This document shows, in pieces, positions 16,286 through 25,044 of a DNA stretch of 64,000 bases; within the stretch, counting starts at the first letter, position 1, and each line of letters begins with the position of its first letter. The stretch lies in NCBI RefSeq assembly GCF_002786295.1, contig NZ_PGTC01000029.1:188064-252063 (forward strand), in the 5' to 3' direction. The translations under genes and the position numbers were made by a program. Origin of the DNA: Pseudooceanicola marinus (GTDB lineage: Bacteria; Pseudomonadota; Alphaproteobacteria; Rhodobacterales; Rhodobacteraceae). A model generated the notes under the pieces. The model did no database searches, was not told the origin of the DNA, and saw nothing but the letters and a program-made list of their open reading frames with translations.

Positions 16286-17443
16286 TCATGTCTGGGAAAG
16301 TTTGCCGCGCGGCACGTAGACCTTGCCGTCCATCAGGCGGCGTTGCGTGCGCAGGATCTTGGCGGCGGTGATGTCGCCGGTGTCGAGGTCCAGCCGCGCG
16401 CCGACGGTGACGATTCCGGAGGGCGTGCCGATCCGCAGGGTCTGTGGATCACTGCCGGACGCGATCTGGCGCTGCACGACGGAGCCGTCGATGGCCGCGG
16501 CGCAGGCCAGGGCCAGGGCGCCGGTGACAGGAACCGCGCGGTGTGCCTGGCCGGCGGAAATCATGCGGATCTGCAGGTCCTGACCGTCAGCCGGATGCAC
16601 CACCCCCGCCAGGTCCTCGTAATCCGACGGTGCACCGACCATCGCGACCTTGGGCGTGGCGATGCGGGCGCGGGCGGCGGCAAGATCGGGCGTCAGCTGC
16701 ATCGCGACCGAGGCCTGGCAGCGGATCTCTTCCAGCCGGTCCATCAGGGCCCGGTCGACGTCGATCTTGGCCGGGTGGGTCCGGCTGTCGCCCGCCACCT
16801 GCCCCGCCTCGACGAAGACGGAAGGTACGGCGCCGTCGATCATCGTCACCTCGACCTCGCGCCCGTCCGACAGGGTCAGCCGGTCGACGCGGTTGCCGGT
16901 CGGCAGGGCGCCGTGACCGGCGGTGTCGGTGGGGTCGAGAAATTCCAGCGCGACCGCCGCCCCGGTGCCTTCGACGCCCGGGATGGACAGATCCCCTTCC
17001 ACCTCCGCCAAACCGTCGCGGACGGGGAAGCGGGCGGCGATCACCTTGCCGGAGTTGGTGTTGTGGATGCGCACCAGGGCCTCGCCGTCGCGCGGGCCCT
17101 CCACCAGCCCCTCGTCATAGGCATAGGGACCCATGGCGGAGCTCATGTTGCCGCAATTGCCGGAGAAATCGACGCTGTCGTCGATCACGCCGACCTGGGC
17201 GAAGGTATAGTCGATGTCGGCATCAGGGCGCGTCGACGGGCCGATCACGCAGATCTTCGACAGCGAGGAAATCCCCCCGCCCATGCCGTCGAGCTGGCGC
17301 AGGTTCGGATCGGGCGAGCCCAGCATGGCGGCGAAGAGCGCGGGCCAGGTGGCCTCGTCCTGCGGCAGATCGCGGCGCTGCAAGACCAGCGCCTTGGAGG
17401 TGCCTCCCCGGATGAAGGCGGCGGGAACGGCAATCTGGCTCAT
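16286..17443 (-). CDS. PrpF-family isomerase (methylaconitate/methylitaconate/oxalomesaconate type)
   Basis: A 385-residue protein of the PrpF fold, a duplicated diaminopimelate-epimerase-like domain. Characteristic blocks are AAFIRGGTSKALVL at the N-terminus, DGMGGGISSLSKI, VDFSGNCGNMSSAMGPYA with the active-site cysteine, and MIDGAVPSVFV. Known members move double bonds or isomerise unsaturated tricarboxylates (PrpF, 4-oxalomesaconate tautomerase GalD, 3-methylitaconate isomerase). The start ATG overlaps the stop of the GntR regulator upstream as ATGA, so the regulator, isomerase and lyase form one operon. The substrate is not readable from sequence; an unsaturated di- or tricarboxylate is expected. 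Confidence 0.88.
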   Translation of the reverse strand: MSQIAVPAAFIRGGTSKALVLQRRDLPQDEATWPALFAAMLGSPDPNLRQLDGMGGGISSLSKICVIGPSTRPDADIDYTFAQVGVIDDSVDFSGNCGNMSSAMGPYAYDEGLVEGPRDGEALVRIHNTNSGKVIAARFPVRDGLAEVEGDLSIPGVEGTGAAVALEFLDPTDTAGHGALPTGNRVDRLTLSDGREVEVTMIDGAVPSVFVEAGQVAGDSRTHPAKIDVDRALMDRLEEIRCQASVAMQLTPDLAAARARIATPKVAMVGAPSDYEDLAGVVHPADGQDLQIRMISAGQAHRAVPVTGALALACAAAIDGSVVQRQIASGSDPQTLRIGTPSGIVTVGARLDLDTGDITAAKILRTQRRLMDGKVYVPRGKLSQT

Positions 17444-18129
17444 GCCTCGGACTCCTCGGACGGGGCCGCCAGCTGCGCCTCCAGCGCCTCCCAGCTGGCC
17501 CGGATATGACGGCGCATCAGCAGCGCGGCGACCTCGCCGTCGCCGCAGGCGATGGCCTCGGCGATGCGGCGGTGTTCCAGCAGCGCAGCCTGGCCGCGCC
17601 CGGTGACATTGCGGTGCTTCACCCGCAGCAGCGACAGCTGCGGGTAGAGCTCGCGCGTGAGATAGCGCAGGATCAGCGGGTTCCCCGAGAGGCGGGCGAT
17701 CACGATATGAAAGTCCCGGTCGCCCGGCCCCTGCAGGTAGGCGCCCTGCGGATGGGAGGACACCTCCTGCGCGTGCTGGCCCAGAAGCTGCGTCAGCGTC
17801 TCACCGCTGCGCGCATCGGCCTGGCCGGCGGCCAGCCGGGCGGCCTCCGCCTCCAGCGCGGCGCGCACCTCGTAAAGCGCGCGGGCGTCCTCGCGCCCCA
17901 TCTCGCGCACGCGGGCGCCACTGTTGGGCACGATGGTGACGATGCCGGCATCGGCAAGCTGGTTCAGCGCCGAACGCACCGGGCCACGGCTGACCTCGAA
18001 CCGTTCCGCCAGGGCAACTTCGCCCAGGCGCGAGCCCGGCGCCAGGCGCCCGGCCAGGATCTCTTCCTGCAGTGCCAGGGCGACTCGCTCCGCCGCGACG
18101 CCCCGGCTCTCCTCCGATTTTGTTAACAA
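17440..18129 (-). CDS. GntR-family regulator, FadR/FCD subfamily
   Basis: A 229-residue regulator with a winged HTH (LAERFEVSRGPVRSALNQLADAGIV) and an all-helical FCD ligand domain with likely metal-binding aspartate and histidines. I prefer a TTG start at 18129, which has GGGAGG eight bases upstream; the ATG at 18189 has no ribosome-binding site and would add 20 atypical residues. The TTG forms half of the palindrome TTGTTAACAA, so binding there would block initiation at its own gene. It is divergent from tctC and cotranscribed with the PrpF- and PrpB-type genes. FCD domains commonly sense carboxylates, which fits the transporter opposite. Confidence 0.88.
   Translation of the reverse strand: MLTKSEESRGVAAERVALALQEEILAGRLAPGSRLGEVALAERFEVSRGPVRSALNQLADAGIVTIVPNSGARVREMGREDARALYEVRAALEAEAARLAAGQADARSGETLTQLLGQHAQEVSSHPQGAYLQGPGDRDFHIVIARLSGNPLILRYLTRELYPQLSLLRVKHRNVTGRGQAALLEHRRIAEAIACGDGEVAALLMRRHIRASWEALEAQLAAPSEESEA
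18120..18129. promoter_or_regulatory. Candidate FCD-GntR operator on the regulator start codon
   Basis: TTGTTAACAA is a perfect 10-bp palindrome of the TTGT-N2-ACAA shape bound by several FCD regulators. It overlaps the proposed TTG start codon. Confidence 0.5.
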
Positions 18130-18282
18130 TATATCGGCCTCCCTATGGCCCGCAGCCGCCAACAGAACGGCGCAAAACTTGGAATTCATACATGTAAATC
18201 GCTATATATATGAGAAATGTCAACGGAACTTGATGACTTGACAGCAATCACACCACGGGCCTACATCTTGGCAATCGACCTT

Positions 18283-18295
18283 ATTGTTCTACAAT
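18283..18295. promoter_or_regulatory. Candidate FCD-GntR operator upstream of tctC
   Basis: ATTGT-TCT-ACAAT is a perfect 5-bp-arm inverted repeat, 42 bases before the tctC start, sharing the TTGT/ACAA half-sites of the palindrome at 18120. A possible -35 TTGACA lies at 18238-18243, with only a weak -10 (CTACAT) 17 bases later. A site just downstream of such a promoter would repress. Confidence 0.5.
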
Positions 18296-18337
18296 ACAGC
18301 ACGAGTCGATCAAATTGAGACATGAGGGGAGGACTCT

Positions 18338-19330
18338 ATGAATCTCACCAAACGCGCTTTCACCGCGGTCACCCTGGGCACTGCCCTGGCCGCTGCCGTA
18401 TCCCCGCTGGCCGTCTCGGCCGCGGAGAACTGGCCGCCGCGCCAGATCACCTTCGTCGTAGCCCTCGGCCCGGGCGGCTCCGCTGACCGTACCGCGCGCG
18501 CTCTGGCGCAGCGCCTGCAGGAAGAGCTGGACACCCCGATCAGCGTGATCAACCAGCAGGGCGGCGGCGGCCACGTCGGCCACACCTACTTCATGAACAT
18601 GCCCGACGACGGCAGCTACTTCCTGGCGACGTCGATCCACCCCTATATCTCCAACGCGATCCTGAACTACGACGCGGATTACACGTTGGAGGACTTCGCC
18701 TTCATCAACGGGCAGTGGAACGACTTCGACATCTTCGCCGCCAACGCCGAGACGCCCTATGAATCGCTGGCCGATTTCATGGCCGCGGCCAAGGAGAACC
18801 CCGGCGAGCTGAGCGTGTCGGTCGTCCCGAATTCCTCCGGCGCGATCAACCTCAGCCTGGCGCTGGAGGCCTTCGGCCTGACCGAGGATGACGTGAACGT
18901 CGTGACCTACGAATCCGGTGGCGCGGCACGGACCGCCGTGGCCGGGGGCCAGGTCGACATGACCGTGCTGGCCGCCGACGGCACCCTGTCGATCGCCGAA
19001 TACGTCCGTCCGCTGGCCTATGCCGCCGACGAACGCTCGGACGACTGGGATGCACCGACCCTGGACGAGGCGCTGGAAGCCTCCGGCCATGAGCCGGTGA
19101 CCACCCTCGCGGGTTCCATGCGCGGCCTTGCGGCCCATGCCACCTTCAAGGAAAAGCACCCCGAGGCCTTCCAGGAACTGGTGGACGCCTACCATAACGT
19201 CATGATGGACGAGGAATTCGTCGCCTCCCTCGAAGCCCAGGACATGGGTGCCGAATGGCTCGGGCCGGAGCGCACGACCGAGATCATCATGTCGAACTAC
19301 GAGATCCTGACCCGCTTCGCCGGGGAGTGA
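18338..19330 (+). CDS. tctC: Tripartite tricarboxylate transporter substrate-binding protein (TctC/Bug)
   Basis: A 330-residue periplasmic binding protein with a signal peptide (TLGTALAAAVSPLAVSAAE, cleavage near residue 27). Bug-family marks are WPPRQITFVVALGPGGSADRTAR near the mature N-terminus and INQQGGGGHVGH in the first loop, which bind the substrate carboxylate through main-chain and water contacts. Length and order (SBP, small then large membrane subunit) are standard for TTT systems. It starts after GGGGAGGA. A strong 12-bp hairpin follows the stop and may stabilise this message relative to tctBA. The ligand is probably a di- or tricarboxylate. Confidence 0.92.
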   Translation: MNLTKRAFTAVTLGTALAAAVSPLAVSAAENWPPRQITFVVALGPGGSADRTARALAQRLQEELDTPISVINQQGGGGHVGHTYFMNMPDDGSYFLATSIHPYISNAILNYDADYTLEDFAFINGQWNDFDIFAANAETPYESLADFMAAAKENPGELSVSVVPNSSGAINLSLALEAFGLTEDDVNVVTYESGGAARTAVAGGQVDMTVLAADGTLSIAEYVRPLAYAADERSDDWDAPTLDEALEASGHEPVTTLAGSMRGLAAHATFKEKHPEAFQELVDAYHNVMMDEEFVASLEAQDMGAEWLGPERTTEIIMSNYEILTRFAGE

Positions 19331-19344
19331 TCGCCGACAGGTTC

Positions 19345-19425
19345 CCGGGGCGGGGGCATCTTTCCCCCGCCCCGGATCCGGGCCGCCCCTGCCCCGCCCC
19401 ATAGCGGGGCTGCGGAGAGGCGGCC
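19345..19425 (+). promoter_or_regulatory. Two tandem hairpins between tctC and tctB
   Basis: The first has a perfect 12-bp stem (19345-19356 with 19364-19375) and a 7-base loop. The second is nested: GGCCGCC/GGCGGCC outside (19381-19387, 19419-19425) and GCCCCGC/GCGGGGC inside (19391-19397, 19404-19410). Such structures usually protect the upstream binding-protein message and lower expression of the membrane genes. Confidence 0.65.
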
Positions 19426-19462
19426 GGTTTCATTTCCGAAGACATCTGCGGGAGGTCACCAG

Positions 19463-19927
19463 GTGACAGGCAAGTTCTACGCCACCCACGCCGCGCTGAT
19501 CGGCATCATCCTGGCCATATCCGGCTTCATCACCTGGAGCGCGGTGGACGCGCGCGCCAGTCTCGACAACCTGGTCGTGGTCGCCCCGGTCGCGAGTGTC
19601 ATCGCCCTGCTGGCCGTGATCCTGGTGGCGGTGACCCTGCTGAAACCCGCCCCTACCCCCGCCGAGGGTGAGGCGGGCGAGGCCCAGGCGAAGGATCCGG
19701 GCATCTGGGGCGACATGCTGATGCTCGCAGGATTCGGCGTCTTCTGCTACGCGCTGACCAAGGTGGGCTTCGACCTGGCCACCTTCCTCTTCGTCTGGGC
19801 CGGTGTCGTCATGAGTGGTGGCAAGGGCTGGTGGCAGCCGCCCCTCTATGCCGCGATCTTCACCGCGGCGCTGGTCTACGGCTTCGGCTCGCTCTTCCCC
19901 TATCCCATGCTTACGCTGGTGCTGTGA
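19463..19927 (+). CDS. tctB: Tripartite tricarboxylate transporter small membrane subunit TctB
   Basis: A 154-residue inner-membrane protein with four predicted helices (about residues 8-26, 38-58, 85-105 and 120-145), the expected size and topology for TctB. The linker after helix 2 is Pro/Ala/Glu-rich. The start is GTG at 19463, preceded by GGGAGGTCACCAG. It ends one base before the tctA start, so translation is coupled. TctB pairs with TctA in the sodium- or proton-driven translocation unit. Confidence 0.87.
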   Translation: MTGKFYATHAALIGIILAISGFITWSAVDARASLDNLVVVAPVASVIALLAVILVAVTLLKPAPTPAEGEAGEAQAKDPGIWGDMLMLAGFGVFCYALTKVGFDLATFLFVWAGVVMSGGKGWWQPPLYAAIFTAALVYGFGSLFPYPMLTLVL

Positions 19928-19928
19928 C

Positions 19929-21443
19929 ATGATCGACCAATTTGCCCTGTCGCAGGCGCTGGACCTGCTGTTCTCCAGTTTCACCCCCTGGCTCTGGGTC
20001 ATTCCCGGCCTGCTGATCGGCCTGGTCTTCGGCTCGATCCCCGGGTTGCAGATCTCCATGGCGATGGCCGTCTTCCTGCCGGTCACCTTCTCCATGGACT
20101 TCCTGCAGGCCATGCTGTTTCTCACCTCGATCTTCACCGGCGGCGCCTATGGCGGTGGGGTGACGGCGATCCTGATGAACATTCCCGGCTCGTCCAGCTC
20201 CATCGCCACGGCCTTCGACGGCTACCCGATGGCCCGCCAGGGCAAGCACAACGAGGCCCTGGGCCTGGGTCTTGCCGCCTCGGTCGTCGGCGCCTTCGTG
20301 GGCTACATCCTGCTGATGCTGCTGATCCAGCCGCTGGCCGCCTTCGTGTTGAAGATCGGCCCGCTGGAGATGGTCGTCGTGGTCCTCTGGGGGCTGACCC
20401 TGATCGCCACGCTGAACGACAGCTCGATGGCCAAGGGCCTGCTGGCCGGGTTCTTCGGCCTGATGCTCAGCCAGATCGGCATGTCCACGACGGGCGTCAT
20501 GCGCACCTCCGTCGGCATGCCCTACCTGATCGACGGCCTACCCGTGGTGCCCGCGATGATCGGCATTTTCGCCGCCGCGGAACTGCTGCGCCTGCGCGGG
20601 GAAACCTACCTGGTGCAGAACGAGGCACAGCGCGACATTTCCTTCGGGCGCATCCTGAAGGGCGCGGGCGAGACGTTCAAATACCCGGGCGTGCTGATCC
20701 GCGGCAGCCTTCTGGGCGCGGTCATCGGGGCCATCCCCGGCGTCGGCTCCTCGGTGGCCAACCTGGTGTCCTACGGCGAGGCGAAACGCACCTCGAAGAC
20801 ACCCGAACGCTTCGGCAAGGGCGCCCCCGAAGGCGTGGTGGCAGCCGAAAGTGCCAACTCCTCCTCCGAGGGCGGATCGATGACGGCGCTTCTGGCGCTC
20901 GGCATTCCGGGCGGGGCGGCCACGGCCGTGCTGCTGGCCGCGTTTTCCTTCCACAACATCATCGGCGGCCCCAGCTTCATCCGCAACCAGACCGACGTGG
21001 TCTATTCGATCATCCTCGGCAACCTGGGCCAGGTTCTGCTGCTGGCGGTTCTGGGTCTTCTCAGCCTGCGTCTGCTGGGCCTCGTGGTGCGGGTGCCGCT
21101 GTCCTACCTGGTGCCCTCGGTCCTGGCGATGTGCGCCTGGGGCGGCTACGGCATCACCGGCACCATCGCCGGACCGCTGACCGTGGCGGGCTTTGCCGCC
21201 CTCGGCTGGCTGATGCGGCGCAACAACTACCCCGTCGCCGCCACCGTGATCGGCCTCCTGCTGGGCCGGATGATGGAAGGCGAGCTGGTGCGCACCATGC
21301 AGATCTCTGGCGGCAACCCGCTGCGCTACATGCTGGAGCGGCCCATTGCGCTGGTGCTGTTCATCATCATGCTGCTGGTCCTGGTGGGCGCGCCCGCGCT
21401 TAAGGCGCTGAAGCGCCGGCGCCAGGCGCGGGCAGAGGTCTGA
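19929..21443 (+). CDS. tctA: Tripartite tricarboxylate transporter large membrane subunit TctA
   Basis: A 504-residue protein with about 12 helices. The family signature GLVFGSIPGLQISMAMAVFLP is near the N-terminus and is repeated as GAVIGAIPGVGSSVANLVSY mid-protein, the duplicated loops that form the transport path. SIFTGGAYGGGVTAILMNIPG and ALGIPGGAATAVLL are also typical. The start is the ATG one base after the tctB stop; a longer in-frame extension upstream lies inside tctB. It forms the translocation pore with TctB and receives substrate from TctC. Confidence 0.94.
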   Translation: MIDQFALSQALDLLFSSFTPWLWVIPGLLIGLVFGSIPGLQISMAMAVFLPVTFSMDFLQAMLFLTSIFTGGAYGGGVTAILMNIPGSSSSIATAFDGYPMARQGKHNEALGLGLAASVVGAFVGYILLMLLIQPLAAFVLKIGPLEMVVVVLWGLTLIATLNDSSMAKGLLAGFFGLMLSQIGMSTTGVMRTSVGMPYLIDGLPVVPAMIGIFAAAELLRLRGETYLVQNEAQRDISFGRILKGAGETFKYPGVLIRGSLLGAVIGAIPGVGSSVANLVSYGEAKRTSKTPERFGKGAPEGVVAAESANSSSEGGSMTALLALGIPGGAATAVLLAAFSFHNIIGGPSFIRNQTDVVYSIILGNLGQVLLLAVLGLLSLRLLGLVVRVPLSYLVPSVLAMCAWGGYGITGTIAGPLTVAGFAALGWLMRRNNYPVAATVIGLLLGRMMEGELVRTMQISGGNPLRYMLERPIALVLFIIMLLVLVGAPALKALKRRRQARAEV

Positions 21444-21448
21444 GCCAA

Positions 21449-22519
21449 ATGACCCTGACGACCAACCCGGCGCTGCGCGGCCTGATGACCCTGGCCATCG
21501 GCGCCGGGGGCGGGCTGCTGTTCTTCTGGCTCAACCTGCCCCTGCCCTGGGTGCTGGGATCGATGTTCGCCAATGCGCTGCTGGCGCAGGCGACGCCCTT
21601 TCAGCCCAAACTGCCCCCCGCCTGGCGCGGCTATGCGATGATCGCCATCGGCACCATGCTGGGCACCGGCTTCACCCATGACGTAATCGTACGCGCCCAC
21701 AGCTGGATCCCCAGCCTGATCGCCATGTGCCTGTTGTCGCTGATCTTCTGCCTGGGCGCCTACTGGGTCTTCAAACGCTGGGGCCAGATGGACCGCTCCA
21801 CCGCGCTCTTCGCCGCCATGCCAGGCGGGCTGTCGGTGGTCACCATGCTGGCCGAGGAACACAAGACCGAGGTTAACCGCGTGGTCCTGTGCCACACCGC
21901 CCGCATCGTGGTGCTGCTGGTGACGGCGCCGATCCTGATCCAGATGATTTCCGGCATCGACCTGACGGAGGCGAACCGCGCCAGCTTTGCCGAGGCCGAG
22001 CCGCTGGATCCGCTGCGCCACGGCGCCATGGCCGCCGTCGCCGTGGCCTGCTGGTGGCTGGGGCAACGCTTCCGCTTCCCCTCCGCGCAGCTGCTGATCC
22101 CGCTCTTTGCCTCCGCCGCGCTGCACATGACCGGCGTGCTGACGGTCCATGTGCCCCCGCTGCTGTCGGCCGCGGCGCAAATCGTCATCGGCGGTTCGGT
22201 GGGGGCGCGGTTCGCCAGCTACACCCTGCGCCAGATCACCCGCGACGGCGGCCTGGCCGCCGGGGTGGGCGTGGTGCTGGCGCTCGGCTCGCTGGCCGGG
22301 GCCTATGCGGTCGCGCCGCTGATCGACGCCCCGGCCGCGCCCCTGTTCCTGGCCTACCTGCCCGGTGGCGCGCCGGAACTGGGCGTCGTCGCCCTGGCCC
22401 TGGCCATTGATCCGGCGATGGTCGCGGCGCATCACGTGCTGCGGGTCTTCCTGATCGTTGCCGCCCTGCCCTTCGCCGCCTCCTGGATCAAGCCAAAAGA
22501 GCAAGCGGAGGAGGGCTGA
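21449..22519 (+). CDS. AbrB-family membrane protein
   Basis: A 356-residue inner-membrane protein with about 10 helices and two copies of the AbrB duplication (GGGLLFFWLNLPLPWVLGSM and, later, AYLPGGAPELGVVALAL). The motif AMPGGLSVVTMLAEEH matches the first repeat. The family is sometimes labelled a regulator or ammonia monooxygenase, but the sequence is that of a transporter-like integral membrane protein; it is unrelated to the Bacillus DNA-binding AbrB. It starts 5 bases after tctA and is cotranscribed with it, suggesting an accessory or export role in the same carboxylate pathway. Confidence 0.83.
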   Translation: MTLTTNPALRGLMTLAIGAGGGLLFFWLNLPLPWVLGSMFANALLAQATPFQPKLPPAWRGYAMIAIGTMLGTGFTHDVIVRAHSWIPSLIAMCLLSLIFCLGAYWVFKRWGQMDRSTALFAAMPGGLSVVTMLAEEHKTEVNRVVLCHTARIVVLLVTAPILIQMISGIDLTEANRASFAEAEPLDPLRHGAMAAVAVACWWLGQRFRFPSAQLLIPLFASAALHMTGVLTVHVPPLLSAAAQIVIGGSVGARFASYTLRQITRDGGLAAGVGVVLALGSLAGAYAVAPLIDAPAAPLFLAYLPGGAPELGVVALALAIDPAMVAAHHVLRVFLIVAALPFAASWIKPKEQAEEG

Positions 22520-22540
22520 TCCCTTCCCCGCGCCTGCGCG

Positions 22541-23440
22541 TCAATCCAGCGAGGCCATTCCGCGCTTGACGTTTGCCACCACTGCCTCGGGCCGGGGCGT
22601 GCTGGCGACATGGGGGGTCAGCACCAGCTTCGGATGCGTCCAAAGCGGGCTGCCTGCCGGCAGCGGCTCGGTCTCGAAGACATCCAGAGAGGCGCCCGAC
22701 AACTGGCCGCTGTCCAGCGCCGCCAGCAGGTCCGCCTCCACCAGATGCGCGCCGCGCCCCAGCTGGATCAGCGCCGCGCCCTCGGGCAGCGCGGTAAAGG
22801 TGCCGGCGTTGAGGATGCCTTGCGTCGCGGGCGTCAGGGGCAGCACGTTGATCAGGATATCCGTCTCCGCCAGGAAGGCCTCCAGCCGGTCGTCGGTCAT
22901 GTGCCGCGCGCCCTGCAGCGGGTCGCGCGGGGTCGTGCGCGACAGCACCGTCACCGGATAGCCCAGGGCCACCAGCCCCGCCGCGATCGCCCGGCCCATC
23001 AGGCCGAAACCCATGACGCCGATGCGGCGCAGGGTCGGGCTCTGGTCGCCCACCCGACGCTCCCAGGCGCCCCGGGCCTGGGCGGCCAGGAACTCTCCCA
23101 TCCGCCGGTGATGCCACAGGACGTGGAAGGCGGCGAAGCCCGCCATCTGCTGTGCCTGGTCCGGATCCTCGACCCGGAAGACCGGCACGTCCGGGCGCGA
23201 CTGGCAGGCGTCGATGCCATCCGTACCCGCGCCGACCGAGAAGATCGCCCGGAGGTTGGGATAGAGCGCGAAGGCCCCCTCCCCTGGAACGAAGGTCAGG
23301 GCGAAATCCACCGCCGCCGGATCCTCGACCTCTTCGGGCAGCAGCAGGCGCACCTCCGGGGCGAAAGCCCGGTAAGGCCCGCCCTGGAACCGCGTCATAT
23401 CAAGCATCGTGCAGGTGGCAACGCCGGTCCAGCGGCTCAT
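22541..23440 (-). CDS. ghrA: Glyoxylate/hydroxypyruvate reductase A-type dehydrogenase
   Basis: A 299-residue D-2-hydroxyacid dehydrogenase of the short GhrA branch. The nucleotide-binding glycine motif is GVMGFGLMGRAIAAGL. The substrate arginine is expected in LIQLGRGAHLVE, the catalytic glutamate in DVFETEPLP, and the histidine in LTPHVAS. GhrA reduces glyoxylate and hydroxypyruvate with NADPH. Its start overlaps the ABC ATPase stop as ATGA, so it is the last gene of the ABC operon. With a class II aldolase heading the same operon, it may reduce a 2-oxoacid or hydroxypyruvate-like product made from the imported compound. Confidence 0.87.
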   Translation of the reverse strand: MSRWTGVATCTMLDMTRFQGGPYRAFAPEVRLLLPEEVEDPAAVDFALTFVPGEGAFALYPNLRAIFSVGAGTDGIDACQSRPDVPVFRVEDPDQAQQMAGFAAFHVLWHHRRMGEFLAAQARGAWERRVGDQSPTLRRIGVMGFGLMGRAIAAGLVALGYPVTVLSRTTPRDPLQGARHMTDDRLEAFLAETDILINVLPLTPATQGILNAGTFTALPEGAALIQLGRGAHLVEADLLAALDSGQLSGASLDVFETEPLPAGSPLWTHPKLVLTPHVASTPRPEAVVANVKRGMASLD

Positions 23441-25044
23441 TCCGCCGCCTGCCCCCAGCCCCCGCCGGGCACGGCGTCGAGCAGGGTCCGCGTGTAGTCG
23501 TGCTGCGGGTTCAGGAAGACCTCGGACACCGGGCCGATCTCCACCAGCTTGCCCCTCTGCATCACCGCGATGCGGTCACACAGCTGGGCCGCGACCCGCA
23601 GGTCATGGGTGATGAAGAGGATCGACAGATCGAAGCGTTGCCGCAGGTCGCGCAGCAGGTCCAGCACCTGGGCCTGGATCGACACGTCGAGCGCCGAGAC
23701 GGCCTCGTCCGCGATAATCAGCTCGGGGTCCATGGCCAGGGCGCGGGCAATACCGATCCGCTGGCGCTGCCCGCCGGAAAACTCATGCGGGAATCGGTCG
23801 ACCGCATCGGCACCCAGCCCCACGGTTTCCATCAGCTCCCGCGCGCGGTCGCGGGCCTGCGCCTTGGGCACGCCCTTGGCAATCGGCCCGTCGGTCAGCG
23901 CGCGCATCACGCGATGGCGCGGGTTGAGCGAGGCATAGGGATCCTGGAAGACCATCTGCACCTTGTGCCGCGCCGCGCGCAGCTCGCGGTCATTCAGCGC
24001 CGCCATGTCGGTGCCGCCCACCATGACCGACCCGGAATCCGGCGTCACCAACCGCACCACGGCGCGTCCCAGGGTGGATTTGCCCGACCCGGATTCCCCC
24101 ACCAGGCCCAGCACCTCGCCGCGCGAGATGGTCAGCGACACGTCGTCGATGGCGCGCACCGCGCGGGCCTCGCGGAAGAGGCCGCCGCCGGTGTTGTAGG
24201 TCTTCTTCAGGTGCCGGATCTCCAGCGCGGGGGCCTTGGCGACCTCGACCGACTGCGGGACCATCCCCGTGGGGATCGCGTCCAGCAGGCGGCGGGTATA
24301 ATCGTGCTGCGGGTTCTCCAGCACCTCCGTCGCCGTGCCGCGTTCAACGATCTCGCCGTAGCGCATGACGATGACCCGATCCGCAATCTCGGCCACGACG
24401 CCGAAATCATGGGTGATGAACATCACCGCCATGCCGTGCTTTTCGCGCAGATCGAGGATCAGCTTCAGGATCTGCGCCTGGGTGGTCACGTCGAGCGCGG
24501 TGGTCGGCTCATCCGCGATCAGCAGCTCGGGCTCCAGTGCCAGGGCCATGGCGATCATCGCCCGCTGCCGCTGGCCCCCGGACAGCTGGAAGGGATAGGC
24601 GCGGATGATCTTTTCGGGATCGGGCAGTTGCACCTCGCGGATCAGCTCCAGTGCCTTCTCGCGCCGCTCCGCCGGGCGGTGGCGGCCGTGGGCCTCATAG
24701 ACCTCGGCGATCTGGTCGCCGATCCGCATCAGCGGGTTCAGCGCCGTCATCGGTTCCTGGAAGATCATCGCGATGCGGTCGCCGCGCAGGGCGCGCTGTT
24801 CGGCCTCGCTGACGCGCAGGATGTCCTTGCCGCCGAACTCGGCCGTGCCGTGATCGACGCGCACCCCTTCCGGCAGCAGGCCCATCAGGGCATTGGCTGT
24901 CATCGATTTGCCCGAGCCGCTTTCGCCCACGACGCAGAGGATCTCCCCTGCACCGATCTCGTAGGAACATTGGCTCACCGCATGGTCCCGGTCGGCGCCC
25001 TTCGGCAGGGCGATGGACAGGTCGGAAATCTTCAGGACGCTCAT
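23437..25044 (-). CDS. Fused double ATPase of a peptide-type ABC transporter (DppD-DppF)
   Basis: A 535-residue protein with two complete ABC domains. Each half has Walker A ([28 protein letters not shown]), an [16 protein letters not shown] signature, and Walker B ([28 protein letters not shown]). Each half also has the C-terminal DYTRRLLDA-type oligopeptide_HPY segment. The second Walker B reads ADEAVSALD, the usual DppF form. The start is the ATG at 25044, overlapping the upstream permease stop as ATGA. It powers import through the DppB/DppC-type pair encoded just upstream. Both domains look catalytically intact. Confidence 0.93.
   Translation of the reverse strand: MSVLKISDLSIALPKGADRDHAVSQCSYEIGAGEILCVVGESGSGKSMTANALMGLLPEGVRVDHGTAEFGGKDILRVSEAEQRALRGDRIAMIFQEPMTALNPLMRIGDQIAEVYEAHGRHRPAERREKALELIREVQLPDPEKIIRAYPFQLSGGQRQRAMIAMALALEPELLIADEPTTALDVTTQAQILKLILDLREKHGMAVMFITHDFGVVAEIADRVIVMRYGEIVERGTATEVLENPQHDYTRRLLDAIPTGMVPQSVEVAKAPALEIRHLKKTYNTGGGLFREARAVRAIDDVSLTISRGEVLGLVGESGSGKSTLGRAVVRLVTPDSGSVMVGGTDMAALNDRELRAARHKVQMVFQDPYASLNPRHRVMRALTDGPIAKGVPKAQARDRARELMETVGLGADAVDRFPHEFSGGQRQRIGIARALAMDPELIIADEAVSALDVSIQAQVLDLLRDLRQRFDLSILFITHDLRVAAQLCDRIAVMQRGKLVEIGPVSEVFLNPQHDYTRTLLDAVPGGGWGQAAE

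Noticed and set aside
15391-17443. Methylcitrate cycle genes prpB and prpF
   Set aside because: The families fit, but no prpC, prpD or acnD is present and the operon partner is a carboxylate importer, so the pathway name was not used.
21449-22519. AbrB-type DNA-binding transition-state regulator
   Set aside because: The name is shared, but this protein is a roughly ten-helix membrane protein with no DNA-binding fold.
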